IMG/VR virus record: IMGVR_UViG_3300043425_001673
Coordinates: 30,772-94,771 of that record
Strand: one strand, 5' to 3'
Length of the DNA: 64,000 nt
From: a virus
The translations under genes were made by a program, and so were the position numbers. Positions 1 through 9,288 of this stretch are shown here, in pieces (the first letter of the stretch is position 1; each line of letters begins with the position of its first letter). Under the pieces are notes generated by a model, which worked only from the letters and a program-made list of their open reading frames with translations, ran no database searches and was not told the origin of the DNA.

Positions 1-1656
1 TCGGTATCCGGGGGAACCATCAAGCGTGATGGTTTGGATTGGAGCGTTCCGCTTGTCACTGTCGGCCAATTTGTTCGGGTTGGCTTTGCCTATAATGCGG
101 CTGAAAACTGGGTTGATACGACTTTCAGTTCGGCATCGGTTACGCTTGGTGCGCTCACCGATCCTGGGGTTCTCCTTGATGCTCTTACCGGAACCAAGAT
201 CGGTTACATTGACCTTGAGAGTGATGGAGTTTCCAGCTTCAAAACGCCGAATTCGGTGTCAGGTTACATCGAAAACGCTGTGTCGGGTGTTCCCTATATC
301 TTCCGCTTTTTGAGCGGCGGTGGAACCGGGACGGGCACCGGGGATGCATCGACAATCAGAACGGCGCTGGAAAACCAGCTGCAGGAATCGACCTATGATC
401 TTTTGACAGCTGTTGATTTTGCCATTGATGAGGATGCCTTTGTTGACTTGGCATCGACAGGGATCTATTCCAATCGCAAGTTTGTTCTTGCCGTCTCAGG
501 CGACACATTTGAATCCATCAATTTGTTTGATGCTTCAGAATATTTGGCTGATCCGACCATTCCATCAAAGATCGACATCACAGCCTTCTGGGATGCGCTG
601 GCGATAGACGCCGATGCCGTTTACGAAGTCAGCCGTGATGGTGGGGTTGATTGGCAGACTGTTTCCGGGATGGAGCGGGTTGGTGTTGCGACGAATGGTT
701 TTGTCGGAACCCATATCTTTGATTACGGGACCGATTCGACCTTCACATCCAACACAGCCGCGCAAACCAGCGGCTATGAGATGAACAGCACAAGCCAGAC
801 CACCTATCAGGACAGTTTCGCTGTTCTTGAGTCGTCGGTAATTCGCCGGGTTCAGCTTTTGAACTTTGTGAAGACGGGAAGTCCGGTTGGAAATCTGTAT
901 GTCGATATTTGTGCTGATAACGGCGGGAATCCTGGCAACGTTCTGGCCACGTCCTCGGGTGTCGCGGTGTCCGGTCTTTCCTCGGGAACGGTGACGATTG
1001 ATGTATCGGAAGCGGCTTTGGTGGATGGAACCTACTGGGTTGTGGTGCGTACCGATGCCGTTTACAAATCCAGCTTCTCGGCAGGTGTTACGAGCGTCAC
1101 GCTTTCCTTGAATGCCAACGGACTCAGAGGCAATTATCAGGGCTATGTGCTTGACCTTCGGCTTCGGATCACTTCAGCAAATCCGAATGTGAACCTGACT
1201 GGCTTCGGTGTCTTTTACATGCAGTCGATCGGAACCGTGCAAGGCGGCTCGATCAAAAAGGATACGAAGATATTTAGAACGACTGAAAACCTCAATGAGT
1301 TCACGCTGAACTTCATCGCTGATCCTGATCTTTTGAAGTGTTATCACATCGAAACCGGACAGGTTTATCACCATCCGGCTTTTGCGCTTTCCGGTTCGGA
1401 TGTGACTTTCCCGGTCAACACCTTTCAATCCATCTCTGATGAGCAGGTCACGCTTCTTTTCCTTCAGGTTGAAGGATCAAGCTTTGACAATAGCGACCTG
1501 AATGCAGCGCTTCTGGCTGCAAACTTCCTTGGATCAACGGATACTCTCGTGGATCGAAGTTCAAGCGGTCGCGGTATTTTCCTGAGAAGACCTGATGGGA
1601 CCTTGAGGGAAATCACAATCGACAATAGCGACAACATAGCTGTCTATAGCGTTTAA
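1..1656 (+). CDS. Tail fibre or adhesin-like structural protein (5' partial)
   Basis: The frame is already open at the first base, so the true start lies upstream and only the last 551 codons are visible. The product is rich in Gly, Ser, Thr and Asp and shows no enzyme motif. Around visible residues 260-375 there is a beta-rich stretch (GNLYVDIC, GGNPGN, DGTYWVVV) of the kind found in extracellular beta-sandwich 'choice-of-anchor' domains. The phrase GGTIKRD near the window start recurs near residue 414 as GGSIKKD, so the protein may be modular. It ends 15 bases before the next fibre gene. A tail-fibre or baseplate-appendage role is inferred from composition and neighbours; the exact family is not recognised. 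Confidence 0.6.
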   Translation, partial: SVSGGTIKRDGLDWSVPLVTVGQFVRVGFAYNAAENWVDTTFSSASVTLGALTDPGVLLDALTGTKIGYIDLESDGVSSFKTPNSVSGYIENAVSGVPYIFRFLSGGGTGTGTGDASTIRTALENQLQESTYDLLTAVDFAIDEDAFVDLASTGIYSNRKFVLAVSGDTFESINLFDASEYLADPTIPSKIDITAFWDALAIDADAVYEVSRDGGVDWQTVSGMERVGVATNGFVGTHIFDYGTDSTFTSNTAAQTSGYEMNSTSQTTYQDSFAVLESSVIRRVQLLNFVKTGSPVGNLYVDICADNGGNPGNVLATSSGVAVSGLSSGTVTIDVSEAALVDGTYWVVVRTDAVYKSSFSAGVTSVTLSLNANGLRGNYQGYVLDLRLRITSANPNVNLTGFGVFYMQSIGTVQGGSIKKDTKIFRTTENLNEFTLNFIADPDLLKCYHIETGQVYHHPAFALSGSDVTFPVNTFQSISDEQVTLLFLQVEGSSFDNSDLNAALLAANFLGSTDTLVDRSSSGRGIFLRRPDGTLREITIDNSDNIAVYSV

Positions 1657-1671
1657 TAGGAAAGCAAAAAT

Positions 1672-3990
1672 ATGGCAAGAGCACTTGTTGGAAATCTTGG
1701 TGAGACGGTTTCAAAGATCAGTGAATCATTCACTGATCTTCCAAAGATAAATGTTCCACTTACGAATATTGTGAATCGGGGACAAATCACAGACTTTGCG
1801 AATGATGGTCTGCCAAAGTTTGCAATTGAAAGAGTAAATATTCAAACGATCGTTGAAGTTCATAATGAAAGCGGTCCTGCTGGGCAAAAAGTATGGAAAG
1901 CAGTTAATGATATTCATGATCAAATCCGCTTTTATGGACCTTGGACGAATCCTGTTGATGTAAACGGCCAAAGACCACAAGGCGCATCAGGTGCTGTATG
2001 TGAGATCACATTTTATGGAACTGGATTAAATCTTCTTCGTTATAACGACAGTTCAAACAGAACTTTTAGTTATAGTGTTGATGGTGGTGCCTCAAACAAC
2101 GTAACAGGCGCATGGTCTGATGCCATTCTTGCAAGAAGTTACAATCCCAACATAGTATTCAATCTGACTTCAAATCTTACTCTTGGCTGGCATACTGTTA
2201 TACTTACCAGTTCCAGTAATGCTCTTGGTGTTTTTGGATTTGAAGTCATTAATTCAAGTGCAAATATATTTCTTCCGACTACCACAACTTATTCTGCTGG
2301 AAAAAAACTTTCAGCAGCATCAGGAACGACTGCTTATAATTCAGGTTTTGAATCAGGAACACTCGGGACTCGTGGTGGTCATGTTTTAGTTTATCAAAAA
2401 TCTGATGGAACAATTGCCAAAGCGGTAACTCCAACAAACGCAAGTGCGGCTTATCTATCCAGTGCTGACCACACCAATGAGGAAATGATAAGAAGATTAA
2501 ATCCAAGAGAATTTGGCGCTGGAAGATCCGATGATTTTTCGACTGTCACCATGAATGGAAGTGAAGTTCTTGCCTTCACTCTCGATGACGGAACTACAAC
2601 GTTGATGTCATCAGGGGCATATTTTAACAGTTCTCATCAAGGTTATCTGGGTAACAACACGGTCGGGGTGTATTTTACTCTGACATTTGTTGGAACTGGT
2701 CTTGATATAACGCATTTCCCTTTTAATACAACAGGCACTCAGACATGGTCTGTGACAATTGACGGCGTGGCTCAGGGAAGCTATGATGTCACAGCTGATT
2801 CAGGTTTGATTAAGAAATATAAAATTTGTTCCGGCCTTCCCTATGGCACTCATAATGTTCGCATCACAACAACAGCAAATCCTGCAGGCGCTCAACTATT
2901 TACGTATTTCGATATTTATGCTCCAAAAACACCTACACTCCCATCCGGTGCTGTAGCTCTCTGTGATTATTTTATCATGGCGGATTTTGCTGCAAACAGC
3001 ACGGCTGGTGTTGAGCGAATATCATCAGGTGTTTTGAGAAAAGTTTCCACGCGAGAATTCACTTATGTAAATGGCACGGGTGGAACAGTGGATTGGCAAG
3101 TTGGTGGATCACCTTTTACAAGTAATATTGGTGGTCCTCAGCTTGAGACAAACAGACAAAACGCATATTTTGAATATACGTTTTTTGGAACTGGTTTTGA
3201 TTATAGGTTCCCTTCTATTTCCAGTGGCTCAGCAAATATTCAATTATCTTTGCAGAGTCTATCGACAGGTGGATCGCTTCAGAATTTGACCACCGCAAAT
3301 TTCCCGACTATTTCTTCATCAGTTTATGGGACTGGCGCAGCTTTTAATGCAGCAACCGGCGTTATGGATCAGCTGGATGCTTCAAACACTGTTGGTTGTG
3401 GAATCGTAATATCAGGATTACCTTTAGGGTTATACAAAATAAGATTTTTGAATAATACTGCTAGTTCGTATATTGTTCCCAGTGTTCTTGATATTATCAC
3501 GCCTATACATGCTCCGAAGGAAATTGGCCCTTCAAGATTGCAAAACATTTCTTTAATAGGATCTAATGCGATCCGTGATCTTAGAAATTTTTCCTCTTTG
3601 ATAATAGCTAATCAAAGTTCTTTATGTCAGGCCATAGGGATTGTTTCAGCGCCAACTACTACATCTGGTTCTGAAGTTCCTTTAAAAGATTCATGTGTAG
3701 TATTGAAAACCACAGGAAAACCTGTTTTTGTAGTTTTTGATGGGATTTTCACAAATAATTCAGTTGGTCAAACAACTGATGTTCTCCTTTATGTAGACGG
3801 AATTGGTGTTGGAGCTACAAGACGCCAAGCGATGCCAGCAACAAGTGGTTATCGGTCTGTGGTATCTTTTTCATATATGCTTGAATTGTGTGCTGGAACT
3901 CATAAAATTGATGTTTATTGGGCAGTTTCAGGAGGAACGGGTACGGCTATTGGTGGCAATAGAACTTTGATTGCGAGAGAAGTTCAGTAA
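1672..3990 (+). CDS. Large tail-fibre-like protein, paralogue of the gene at 41441
   Basis: A 772-residue beta-rich protein with AGGAAAG seven bases before its ATG. It is clearly related along its whole length to the 766-residue product at 41441-43741. Shared landmarks are NRGQITDFA/NRAQVTNFA near residue 36, VNDIHD near residue 82, EITFYGTGLNL, TRGGHVLVYQKSDGTIAK in the middle, LPYGTH, ADYFVMADFAAN and a C-terminal block from IHAPK to a final REVQ/REL. The repeated FYGTGL/FVGTGLD/FFGTGF phrases suggest three or more related beta domains. A fibre or tail-spike role is inferred; no depolymerase active site is visible. Confidence 0.65.
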   Translation: MARALVGNLGETVSKISESFTDLPKINVPLTNIVNRGQITDFANDGLPKFAIERVNIQTIVEVHNESGPAGQKVWKAVNDIHDQIRFYGPWTNPVDVNGQRPQGASGAVCEITFYGTGLNLLRYNDSSNRTFSYSVDGGASNNVTGAWSDAILARSYNPNIVFNLTSNLTLGWHTVILTSSSNALGVFGFEVINSSANIFLPTTTTYSAGKKLSAASGTTAYNSGFESGTLGTRGGHVLVYQKSDGTIAKAVTPTNASAAYLSSADHTNEEMIRRLNPREFGAGRSDDFSTVTMNGSEVLAFTLDDGTTTLMSSGAYFNSSHQGYLGNNTVGVYFTLTFVGTGLDITHFPFNTTGTQTWSVTIDGVAQGSYDVTADSGLIKKYKICSGLPYGTHNVRITTTANPAGAQLFTYFDIYAPKTPTLPSGAVALCDYFIMADFAANSTAGVERISSGVLRKVSTREFTYVNGTGGTVDWQVGGSPFTSNIGGPQLETNRQNAYFEYTFFGTGFDYRFPSISSGSANIQLSLQSLSTGGSLQNLTTANFPTISSSVYGTGAAFNAATGVMDQLDASNTVGCGIVISGLPLGLYKIRFLNNTASSYIVPSVLDIITPIHAPKEIGPSRLQNISLIGSNAIRDLRNFSSLIIANQSSLCQAIGIVSAPTTTSGSEVPLKDSCVVLKTTGKPVFVVFDGIFTNNSVGQTTDVLLYVDGIGVGATRRQAMPATSGYRSVVSFSYMLELCAGTHKIDVYWAVSGGTGTAIGGNRTLIAREVQ

Positions 3991-4017
3991 AAAAATTCCA
4001 TTTTATGGAGCTATGAA

Positions 4018-4821
4018 ATGGGTCAAGTATTAACAGCCGATAATATTCCCGATCTTGTTATTGCATCCACCACGACGATTACCATGGCAACGACATACCT
4101 TGGTAAATCGACACGAATCACGATCGGTGGTCAGCAATACAAATATTCTTCGCTCACGACATTGAATTTTGGGACGACTGGATTCAATGGCCTTGATACA
4201 GGTTCCATTGCATCCAACACTCTCTATTATATCTATGCGGTTCAGTCGGCTGGAACGCCTGGACTTGTGGCCTCGCTTGCAGCACCAACGGTAGGACCGA
4301 CTGGTTTTACAGCATGGAAGGAAGTTGCAAGGTGTAGAACGCTTTACACGGCAGCGACTCTTGCAGCTGTCGCCAATAGGGTTGGTGGTTCATCGCAGGC
4401 GTTAATTTCATCAAAAACATTTTTTACGCCTATTTTAGGTGGGACAAGTGGCAACGGATCAGGTCTTTCTCTTTCTCAGAATGGATCATTTTATACTCGA
4501 AGCGGTGAGTTGGCTGATGTTTGGATAGAATTGGTAATGTCAGCAGTTTCTGTGGCTCCTACAGGATTTTTAACTTTAGGCATACCAAACGCGACTCCAA
4601 ATCTGGTAACAGGTTCCAGTACAGTCCATGTTGGATCAGGTTATTTTCAAGACAATAGCGGTGGGTTGAATTTAGGTGACTGCCCAATATATGGCGACAA
4701 CACGCCTAGAGTTTACATTTCGCAAAACAACAACACAGCCACACCTTCATTGGCGGCGAATGATATTGTTCGGATTTCTTATACAATACCTATTATTGAA
4801 TGGTCTGGTCTTTACACCTAA
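4018..4821 (+). CDS. Putative fibre/appendage protein
   Basis: 267 residues, preceded by GGAG eight bases before the ATG. The N-terminal half contains LVIASTTTITMATTY and LDTGSIASNTLYYIYAV, a pattern common in phage fibre proteins where a shaft segment leads to a beta-strand tip. The C-terminal half (about residues 140-267) is beta-rich and could be a trimeric tip, which is an inference from its sequence pattern. It lies between two fibre genes in a co-directional run. No catalytic motif is seen. Confidence 0.5.
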   Translation: MGQVLTADNIPDLVIASTTTITMATTYLGKSTRITIGGQQYKYSSLTTLNFGTTGFNGLDTGSIASNTLYYIYAVQSAGTPGLVASLAAPTVGPTGFTAWKEVARCRTLYTAATLAAVANRVGGSSQALISSKTFFTPILGGTSGNGSGLSLSQNGSFYTRSGELADVWIELVMSAVSVAPTGFLTLGIPNATPNLVTGSSTVHVGSGYFQDNSGGLNLGDCPIYGDNTPRVYISQNNNTATPSLAANDIVRISYTIPIIEWSGLYT

Positions 4822-4844
4822 AAAGAATTGGTAGGTTAAAAACT

Positions 4845-6173
4845 ATGTCGATAAACGCAAAATCCGTAAAATCCATTCGTAAAAAGGATTTGAGCACACA
4901 AAAGACTCCTTTTGTTGCATTCAAATCCTTCAGCTTTGCTCATGAAGCAACAGCTGGTCAAACAGTTATCAGTCTTACATCTCTGAGCACACCAAGCAGT
5001 CTTTCATCTCAAGGCTTTTTGCAGCCTTCAGCTTCTGATTTGGCAGCTGCAAATCTTCTCATGTATAAGCGAAATCTCAGACTCCAATCAAGTCTGAGGG
5101 GAACTCTTATCGAGTATGATTCCTATCGTATCGTTGGTAGCAGCACGATTCAGCTGACTTTTGAAGCCGAGTCGGGGGAAATATTTGTTGGCGTTATCTC
5201 TGACATTGCGAAGTCCGGTCTTCAGGTTATTGATGCCAATACGCTTGTTGCCACAGGAACACTCGCAGCAGGTCAGACTGATTTTGTGGTTGGTCAATCC
5301 TTTGCTCTGAATCAATATCCTTTGAAGCAGGTTGGCGATGTCCTGGTCTTTCTGGATGGTGTTCAACAATTCCGCAATGTCGGAAATGCAACAGCATCTG
5401 TGAGTGCTGATGGAAATTATCAGGAAGTTGATGGTGGACAGGGATTAAGCAATACGATCAGGTTCAATATCGTTGATCCTTTAAATGATCGCTCAATTCT
5501 TGTCGTAAGCAACGGAACTTTGGCTGAAAGACCTGAAGGAAGTATGCGGGCTGAGATTGAAAGCCTTGCTGCTCAGGTTGATTCGGTGATTGAAACGCTT
5601 GCCGTTGTCGCAGGAGTGCCTGAGTCTAATTTTCAGAGTGCTCCGAATCAGGTCGATCTTCAGACGTTTGGTCAAAGGGTAATTAATCTTGAATCAAACC
5701 GGGCTCGGATCGACCAAACAAATACCTTTTCTGTTTTTCAGAATATCCCTGGAAGAACTGATGGATTAGCTGTTTCTGCTGGTTTTCCAGGGGAACATAT
5801 AATTGCTGCTGTTACCAACGCAACAACTCCTGGAACAGGTTCTGGTTTTGCTAGTGTGGTATGCAGGACTTTGACTTTGAACAAAGGTGTTTATCTAATT
5901 TTGTCTCAATTCAATCCGTCTGGTTTTGGAGGTAATACTGGATTGACAGTAGTTTCGATTGCTGCTGGTGTTGGAAGTCCAACTTTGCTCGGCTGCACGT
6001 CATCGACAGCTTATAGTCCAGGCGCGGATATTACCAGGGCTTCTCATACAGCATTTTGTATTGTTAATACAGACAACTCAACTGTAACACAATCAGCCAG
6101 CGCATCAACGGGCTCTACTATTTCAGGGACTGTGACTTTGGGTGGTGCTTTGGTAGCTGTCCGAATAGCATGA
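4845..6173 (+). CDS. Putative fibre protein with TDG-AV tip domain
   Basis: 442 residues from the ATG at 4845, which has GGTAGG about ten bases upstream; an upstream in-frame start at 4800 would overlap the preceding gene and was not chosen. The basic N-terminus (KSVKSIRKKD) is followed by alternating beta segments. Near residues 300-320 it carries GRTDGLAVSAGFPGE, closely matched by GKTDGIAVDSLKVGE in the next gene, so the two C-terminal domains are probably paralogous tips. A short coiled region with repeated IE/LAAQ lies near residue 240. Structural role is inferred from context. Confidence 0.5.
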   Translation: MSINAKSVKSIRKKDLSTQKTPFVAFKSFSFAHEATAGQTVISLTSLSTPSSLSSQGFLQPSASDLAAANLLMYKRNLRLQSSLRGTLIEYDSYRIVGSSTIQLTFEAESGEIFVGVISDIAKSGLQVIDANTLVATGTLAAGQTDFVVGQSFALNQYPLKQVGDVLVFLDGVQQFRNVGNATASVSADGNYQEVDGGQGLSNTIRFNIVDPLNDRSILVVSNGTLAERPEGSMRAEIESLAAQVDSVIETLAVVAGVPESNFQSAPNQVDLQTFGQRVINLESNRARIDQTNTFSVFQNIPGRTDGLAVSAGFPGEHIIAAVTNATTPGTGSGFASVVCRTLTLNKGVYLILSQFNPSGFGGNTGLTVVSIAAGVGSPTLLGCTSSTAYSPGADITRASHTAFCIVNTDNSTVTQSASASTGSTISGTVTLGGALVAVRIA

Positions 6174-6212
6174 AGAACCTAAAGGCAACATAATAAAAAA
6201 TAAGGAACGAAT

Positions 6213-6812
6213 ATGGGTGAGCTTGTAAGAAAACCAGCTTCATCGACTGCATCGGGTGAACTAACTGCTGGCACGCAGACAATATATGGTGCAAAAAGTT
6301 TTTCAGGAGCCATAACACCATTAGGTGGAATTATTGGCAAGACTGATGGTATTGCTGTTGATAGTCTTAAGGTTGGCGAACAGTTGACCGCCAGCCGCAA
6401 TTCTTTTTATGGTTTGCCTTCTCCTGTTATAAATACTTTGTATGATATTCCTTCTCTATCTATTTCTCTTACTGCTGGTGTTTGGGCTTTATCATTGAAT
6501 GGTGGTGTGATTAGAGGTGCTGGAAGCACCAATAACTTTACTGTCGCTGCTACTATCAGAGACGGCAGCAACAATGTTTTGGCCTGTATTGAATCGACTT
6601 CAAATGCAATTACAACAGCAAACTCTGTTTCTTTGTCGGGTTTAAATACTATCGTGACGACAGCCACAAATTTGACAGTAAAAATTTCAGGCGGGATTTT
6701 TCAGACTGGCGGTTCCCCTCCAACAGGTATCAGTGGTGATTTTGTTCTAAACGCTGGTGGAATTTCTGCAATCATATCTGCAGTTGTGTTTCGAGCTACA
6801 AGACTTATCTGA
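6213..6812 (+). CDS. Putative fibre tip protein, related to the C-terminus of the preceding gene
   Basis: 199 residues with AAGGA seven bases before the ATG. The central GKTDGIAVDSLKVGEQL matches the TDG-AV-GE segment of the preceding protein, followed in both by a beta-rich domain of about 140 residues ending in an LGGALVAVRIA/ISAVVFRATRLI strand. This looks like a short protein made of the tip domain alone with a small N-terminal adaptor. It ends six bases before the next start. No enzymatic residues are visible. Confidence 0.5.
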   Translation: MGELVRKPASSTASGELTAGTQTIYGAKSFSGAITPLGGIIGKTDGIAVDSLKVGEQLTASRNSFYGLPSPVINTLYDIPSLSISLTAGVWALSLNGGVIRGAGSTNNFTVAATIRDGSNNVLACIESTSNAITTANSVSLSGLNTIVTTATNLTVKISGGIFQTGGSPPTGISGDFVLNAGGISAIISAVVFRATRLI

Positions 6813-6818
6813 GGGTAT

Positions 6819-7121
6819 ATGGCTTATCTTGAAGGTCCAAGAGATCCGAAAAACATCATGCAGGTCCAGCAATTCGTTGCTGAGCCTGATGTTGATATTT
6901 ATATTGGATTGAATGATGTTATTCTTTTAATGCCTATTTTCAAATGGGATGCAGAGAATCTTCATTACATAGATGCCACAGGTGATTATGATTTATGCAT
7001 GAGCGAGGATGGTTTGAAGTATAAGTTCATCAATCGTCGCAGTGAAACGATTCGCTTTGCCTATCGGTATTTGCCGGGTTATTGGCTTGCAAAACGCATA
7101 AACGTATCAGGAAGGCCATAA
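6819..7121 (+). CDS. Hypothetical phage protein
   Basis: 100 residues, preceded by GAGGG close to the ATG and ending four bases before the next start, so it is almost certainly co-translated with its neighbours. The sequence (VDIYIGLNDVILLMPIFKWD, then a basic C-terminus ending KRINVSGRP) gives no family match that I recognise. Its position between fibre genes and a baseplate-like gene suggests a tail or baseplate component. Confidence 0.5.
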   Translation: MAYLEGPRDPKNIMQVQQFVAEPDVDIYIGLNDVILLMPIFKWDAENLHYIDATGDYDLCMSEDGLKYKFINRRSETIRFAYRYLPGYWLAKRINVSGRP

Positions 7122-7124
7122 ATC

Positions 7125-7880
7125 ATGGGTGTGGCTCAATCCCTTGCCAGTGTTCTTGGTATCAGTGACTCAGTGGTTCCCGTTACTGCTGGGATAGCGG
7201 AACTTGATCGTAAATCGCAGCGTGAGGTTCCAGGAAGCATCCAGGCGTTTCAGTATTTTCCTGAAACGATATCGGATACCAAGGCTGCAGATTGGGTGAG
7301 AAAGAATGTTCCCGGTGGTTCGCATCCCATTTTGAGTTTCATAAATGGTGGTGAGCGCACCTTATCTTTTACGGTTGTTTTCACGCAGGAAGAGAATCCC
7401 GAGGAAGTTTCGACAATCGCAAGCCTTTTGACAGGTAAGTTTGAGTTGTTCAAGGAAAGCAATCGTAAGGATACGGAAAAAAATCTTGCGGGAGCTATAG
7501 CATATTTGCGTGGTTTCACATATCCTGATTATGTGCAGGGAGTCAGCAAGTCACCGCCGTTTGCGATCGTTTATCTGCCAAACAGTGGAATAACCTCACA
7601 GCAGGGTTTTGAGGATTCCATTGTCGGTGCCATGGTGCAGTGTGATGTGACTTATGAAAAATTTCATAGGAACGGTGCTCCGAGATATGTTGCCATGCAG
7701 CTAAGCTTTGTTGAAATTGTTCAGACTTCCGAGAACTGGAAGTTTATTGGCAGAAAAGACCTTAAGGCTCAGTATGAAGGCAGGCAATATAAAAGGGCTA
7801 TGGTAGGTTTGAAGGCTGGGACCAGTAATAATCCCGCTCAAAGCGCCTTGGATGCAGTTACAAAGGCATTTTCAAAATGA
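7125..7880 (+). CDS. Putative baseplate / tail-tube initiator protein
   Basis: 251 residues. The N-terminal part (FQYFPETISDTK, then PGGSHPILSFINGGERTLSFTVVF) resembles the 'FNP...' opening of contractile-injection-system tube-initiator proteins (T4 gp48/gp54-type and CIS_tube families), in which a residue pattern of aromatic-Pro-Glu precedes a beta-rich tube-like domain. The C-terminus is basic (RKDLKAQYEGRQYKRAM), as in LysM-type tail proteins. The assignment rests on pattern only and is uncertain. It sits just after the fibre cluster and before a membrane protein, fitting a baseplate role. Confidence 0.45.
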   Translation: MGVAQSLASVLGISDSVVPVTAGIAELDRKSQREVPGSIQAFQYFPETISDTKAADWVRKNVPGGSHPILSFINGGERTLSFTVVFTQEENPEEVSTIASLLTGKFELFKESNRKDTEKNLAGAIAYLRGFTYPDYVQGVSKSPPFAIVYLPNSGITSQQGFEDSIVGAMVQCDVTYEKFHRNGAPRYVAMQLSFVEIVQTSENWKFIGRKDLKAQYEGRQYKRAMVGLKAGTSNNPAQSALDAVTKAFSK

Positions 7881-7921
7881 TCGTGTTCGCGTGAACCAAT
7901 AGATGGAGAAAGGGACAGAAG

Positions 7922-8239
7922 ATGATTTACATCTACGCCGCCTTGTTCTCATTGATTCATGGTTCATTGGCTTTGGCTCAGGAAACAAGTGAAGCTGTTC
8001 AGCAGCAGGTTCAGCAGGTTGGTTTAGGTGAAATTCTGCTTCCTTTCTTGCCAGCTGGCACAGCAGAGACTTTGGCCATTGTGTTTGCGACTGTTGGCGC
8101 TTTGAATGCGACCTCCATTGTCCTTGAAAAGGTAGCAGCCAAAACTGCGACCAAGAAGGATGATAAGGCGGTAGCCAAATTAAAAAGTGGTATCGTCACC
8201 GTTCAAAAAGTTTTAAACTTTTTCATTGCCAAGAGATAA
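7922..8239 (+). CDS. Small membrane protein, holin-like
   Basis: 105 residues with AAAGGG nine bases before the ATG. Residues 1-19 look like a cleavable signal or first membrane helix ending SLALAQ; a second hydrophobic helix spans about residues 48-70 (ETLAIVFATVGALNATSIVLE); the C-terminus is strongly basic with several Lys. One or two membrane passes and a charged tail are typical of phage holins, but many unrelated phage membrane proteins look alike. A terminator follows immediately, so this is the last gene of the first transcription unit. Confidence 0.45.
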   Translation: MIYIYAALFSLIHGSLALAQETSEAVQQQVQQVGLGEILLPFLPAGTAETLAIVFATVGALNATSIVLEKVAAKTATKKDDKAVAKLKSGIVTVQKVLNFFIAKR

Positions 8240-8273
8240 GACTTCGTTCTTGAAAAGTGTTAAGGGTGATAGG

Positions 8274-8300
8274 AACCACGTTTGTTAACGTGGTTTTTTT
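8274..8300 (+). terminator. Rho-independent terminator
   Basis: A perfect 9-bp stem (AACCACGTT at 8274-8282, AACGTGGTT at 8287-8295) with a 4-base loop is followed by an uninterrupted T run. It closes the fibre/baseplate transcription unit 35 bases after the holin-like gene. Confidence 0.9.
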
Positions 8301-8332
8301 CTTTTCATTATTGAAATTTTAGGCCATAACGT

Positions 8333-8530
8333 ATGCAAGATTTCGATTTCAACCAAAAAGATGGTTTGTTCCTTGTGGGTTTGCCTGATCAGCAGCTGGT
8401 TCTTTTGCAGGCTTTGTCAGAGAAGCTTGGGAGCGATATCCCGACGATTATGGCAAAGAGTTTCATCTTTCTTGCAAAGCATGTTTTGTCTGATCAGGAG
8501 CGACAGGAACTTCAAAAAAAGATGAGGTAA
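8333..8530 (+). CDS. Small hypothetical protein
   Basis: 65 residues, first gene after the terminator at 8274-8300. It is predicted to be mostly helical (LPDQQLVLLQALSEKLG, then ERQELQKKMR). No family recognised. The ribosome-binding site is weak (AGG eleven bases before the ATG). It ends five bases before the next gene, whose SD lies inside it. Confidence 0.5.
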   Translation: MQDFDFNQKDGLFLVGLPDQQLVLLQALSEKLGSDIPTIMAKSFIFLAKHVLSDQERQELQKKMR

Positions 8531-8534
8531 CGAA

Positions 8535-8867
8535 ATGGCAATTACAGGAACAGGCAAATGGACCAAAGGTGCAGTCACGACAAGTGTTGATGATCGTGAT
8601 TATTTCAGTGGTATGCTCACCATATCGAACACAACCTATACGACAGCGCAAACCTATGAGTTTGGTTTTTCCGCACCAGAGGTTCATGTTGTGAATACCT
8701 CGGCAACGCAATTGGTCTTTCAATGGCTCTCAAGATCAGGTCAGGCGGTTGACAGTGGTGTGGTTCCTGGCAACGGTTCCCTCATATTGAGAAATGCCAA
8801 CAAGCAGGGAATCCGCCTTCGTGTGGAAGCAGGTTCAGCGACCTGTTACGTCATGGCTTGCGGCTGA
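8535..8867 (+). CDS. Hypothetical beta-rich structural protein
   Basis: 110 residues with GAGG seven bases before the ATG. The alternating polar/hydrophobic pattern (YEFGFSAPEVHVVNTSATQLVFQW, then GSLILRNANKQGIRLRV) predicts a small beta-sandwich such as a head decoration, fibre or adaptor protein. Five bases after its stop lies the first copy of the TGAACTTGAGTTCA palindrome. Function unknown. Confidence 0.5.
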   Translation: MAITGTGKWTKGAVTTSVDDRDYFSGMLTISNTTYTTAQTYEFGFSAPEVHVVNTSATQLVFQWLSRSGQAVDSGVVPGNGSLILRNANKQGIRLRVEAGSATCYVMACG

Positions 8868-8872
8868 AAAAC

Positions 8873-8886
8873 TGAACTTGAGTTCA
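8873..8886. promoter_or_regulatory. TGAAYTYRARTTCA palindrome, copy 1
   Basis: TGAACTTGAGTTCA, arms TGAACT/AGTTCA. It starts five bases after a stop codon and ends three bases before the ATG at 8890, occupying the place where an SD would normally be. Confidence 0.7.
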
Positions 8887-8889
8887 CAC

Positions 8890-9288
8890 ATGATTTTGAT
8901 AGGCCATAGGAAGTCAATTCCTGACGCTGTATGCCTTTCGGTTGAAGAGTATATCCAGCAAAAGCTGTCATATCCTGAGATGATCGCTCGTGGTGAGCCA
9001 TTTATCTTTGGAGTCAATATTCCTTTGATCTATGCTTTCGGACCTAGAACCTATTGGCGCGTCAAGGGTATTGATTTTGCGATTTATGGACAGGCTTGTG
9101 ATCCCGAGGACTATGAGGAAATGGAAGACATCCTGGATATGAGACGCATCGGCAATATCTATGGCCGATGGTATTCGAGATATCAAAAGGATGGTGAAGC
9201 AGGTTATCAAATGTTCAATACAGTTGAACAGATTGGTTATAACGAGTTTGCGAAAGCAATAGACCGATATGAGAAGGGTTATGATTAG
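8890..9288 (+). CDS. Hypothetical phage protein
   Basis: 132 residues. The ATG at 8890 was chosen because it follows the palindrome directly and avoids overlap; an in-frame ATG at 8794 lies inside the preceding gene. There is no SD, since the palindrome sits in its place. Sequence is mixed alpha/beta (PFIFGVNIPLIYAFGPRTYW, then an acidic EDYEEMEDILDMRR segment). No family recognised. Confidence 0.5.
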   Translation: MILIGHRKSIPDAVCLSVEEYIQQKLSYPEMIARGEPFIFGVNIPLIYAFGPRTYWRVKGIDFAIYGQACDPEDYEEMEDILDMRRIGNIYGRWYSRYQKDGEAGYQMFNTVEQIGYNEFAKAIDRYEKGYD